Shown: piece after piece, positions 62,931 through 64,000 of the stretch
Position numbering within the stretch: position 1 is the stretch's first letter
Layout of the letters: every line of letters starts with the position of its first letter
Origin: Struthidea cinerea
Lineage: Eukaryota > Chordata > Aves > Passeriformes > Corcoracidae
NCBI GenBank assembly: GCA_013397865.1
Contig: VZTI01001986.1
Location: forward strand, 124,001 to 188,000
Direction of reading: 5' to 3'
DNA length: 64,000 bases
Notes under the pieces: model-generated
Seen by the model: the letters and a program-made list of their open reading frames with translations, nothing else
Told to the model about the DNA's origin: nothing
Databases searched by the model: none
Translations under genes and position numbers: made by a program

Positions 62931-64000
62931 TGACGAAACACATAAACAAAGTTGCACATATTTCATAAAAATAATATCAGAAATTTACCATGTTTTCCAA
63001 CAAGATATTCAGTCCAGCATGAGGAAACCTTGGTTTACAGTACCTTTGTAACAACCCACAAGCTAATTAATGTGTTGCAGATTTATTTCAGCCTCTCAAA
63101 GCTCTAATATGATTATGGCTAACTCTAATTGAATGAGCAGCCCTGAACATATCCAAGAAACCTATATTTCCACATTCCTCCAGAAAGAGAAGAGAAAACT
63201 GTCTCTTAAGGCATCCTTATGATGAGCACTAGGAAAAAAGTTGCCCTGTGAGCAGGTTATCTCCTTACTAGCCTTGAAGAACAGTTTACACTTTCCTCTG
63301 AGGCACATGGTTCTTCTTTTCTGAAACAAGGAACTGAATGACACACAGCAATTATTTAAGACCAGTATTGTACTTTTTATATTAATCCATTCTTATAAAG
63401 CATCATTTCCAGGAAGATGCTGAAAAAAGAAAACCCAGACTTGAAACAGTTGGCTTAAAATTCAGTCTGAGCTCTTTTTTATGATGTGAAAATATCCTTC
63501 TTGGTAATACTAGAAGCTTATGGTCCCTAGAGGTGTTTATATGAAAAAACTGACAGTTCTCCTTAGTTTTCTTCTCCAAGTCTCAAATATCAAGATCTTC
63601 TGCAGAGATCTGAGGGGTCATTGTGTGGTGTTGTAAGTGTTGTCAGTTACCTTTCTGAGCGACCACAGACTGACACATAATTCCAGAGTGAGAAAAGAAA
63701 TGCAAACTTTTATGTGAATCAAATAGGGAGTTCAAATTAACATTTCTTGCTGTTCAAACTAAAATTCAAATGCAAAATCGGGGCTAAAACATGTTTTATC
63801 TACAGCAGCTTGATGTTATTTGAAATGCAGCACTGCTTCTGCACCTCCTTCTATTAATCCACTAAAAACAGATTTCCACACAGAGCCTGACGTTGAATGC
63901 CTCAAGCCATTGCTTTAAGTGACTCATGGCAGGAAATGCAAATCCTGGCTTGATCCCATTCCATTAAAGATAATGGTGGAATTTCCAAGAGCTAAGATGG
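62931..64000. other. Non-coding DNA, nothing identified
   Basis: The stretch is AT-rich unique sequence to the end of the window, with no repeat family and no open frame longer than about 60 codons. Confidence 0.62.

Overview
The window looks like avian nuclear DNA, probably from a neoavian and possibly a passerine bird. The evidence is the repeat content: several CR1 retroposon fragments whose 3' ends carry the bird-type ATTCTATGAT tail, one fragment close to the CR1-J type, a short LTR-derived insert of a kind I associate with songbirds, a GC-rich solo LTR, and a few very old MIR-type SINE relics. The background is AT-rich, CpG-poor, and dominated by single-copy-looking DNA with simple A/T-rich repeats. 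The species and chromosome cannot be fixed from the sequence alone.

No protein-coding gene can be supported. Every longer open frame either overlaps a repeat, opens with a non-ATG codon, or shows no recognisable domain. I found no rRNA, tRNA, recognised small RNA, CRISPR array or bacterial-type feature. The window is best read as an intergenic gene desert or the inside of a very large intron. One 47-codon ATG frame (27420-27563), just downstream of an acceptor-like tract, is the only short frame I thought worth flagging, and it is weak.

Layout: 2817-3120 holds a CR1 copy whose two halves lie head to head. 8809-9316 is a 508-bp solo LTR on the minus strand, with its terminal inverted repeat, a CCAAT box, a GC box and a poly(A) signal still visible. 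15519-16316 is a minus-strand CR1 split by a 195-bp insert flanked by an 11-12 bp duplication. 17621-17831 is a nearly full-length MIR-type SINE; fragments of the same family sit at 35362-35432 and 53914-53976. 23713-23805 is a mixed ATT/AAT microsatellite. 37189-37356 is a purine-rich G-quadruplex-prone minisatellite next to a single N and an exact 51-bp duplication that looks like an assembly error. 46972-47340 is a CR1-J-like fragment. 48961-49036 is a (TA)n tract with an 18-N gap. 54440-54860 keeps CpGs and dense transcription-factor-like motifs and may be a conserved regulatory element. 57911-57990 is a long polypyrimidine tract. 62565-62930 holds an old plus-strand CR1 end followed by a different minus-strand CR1.

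No novel multi-gene system was found. The most useful leads are the intact solo LTR as an isolated CpG-rich promoter, the inverted CR1, the nested LTR/SINE-like insertion, the collapsed G-rich minisatellite, and the candidate regulatory block near 54.6 kb. Repeat-family names come from memory of consensus sequences and were not checked by any search.
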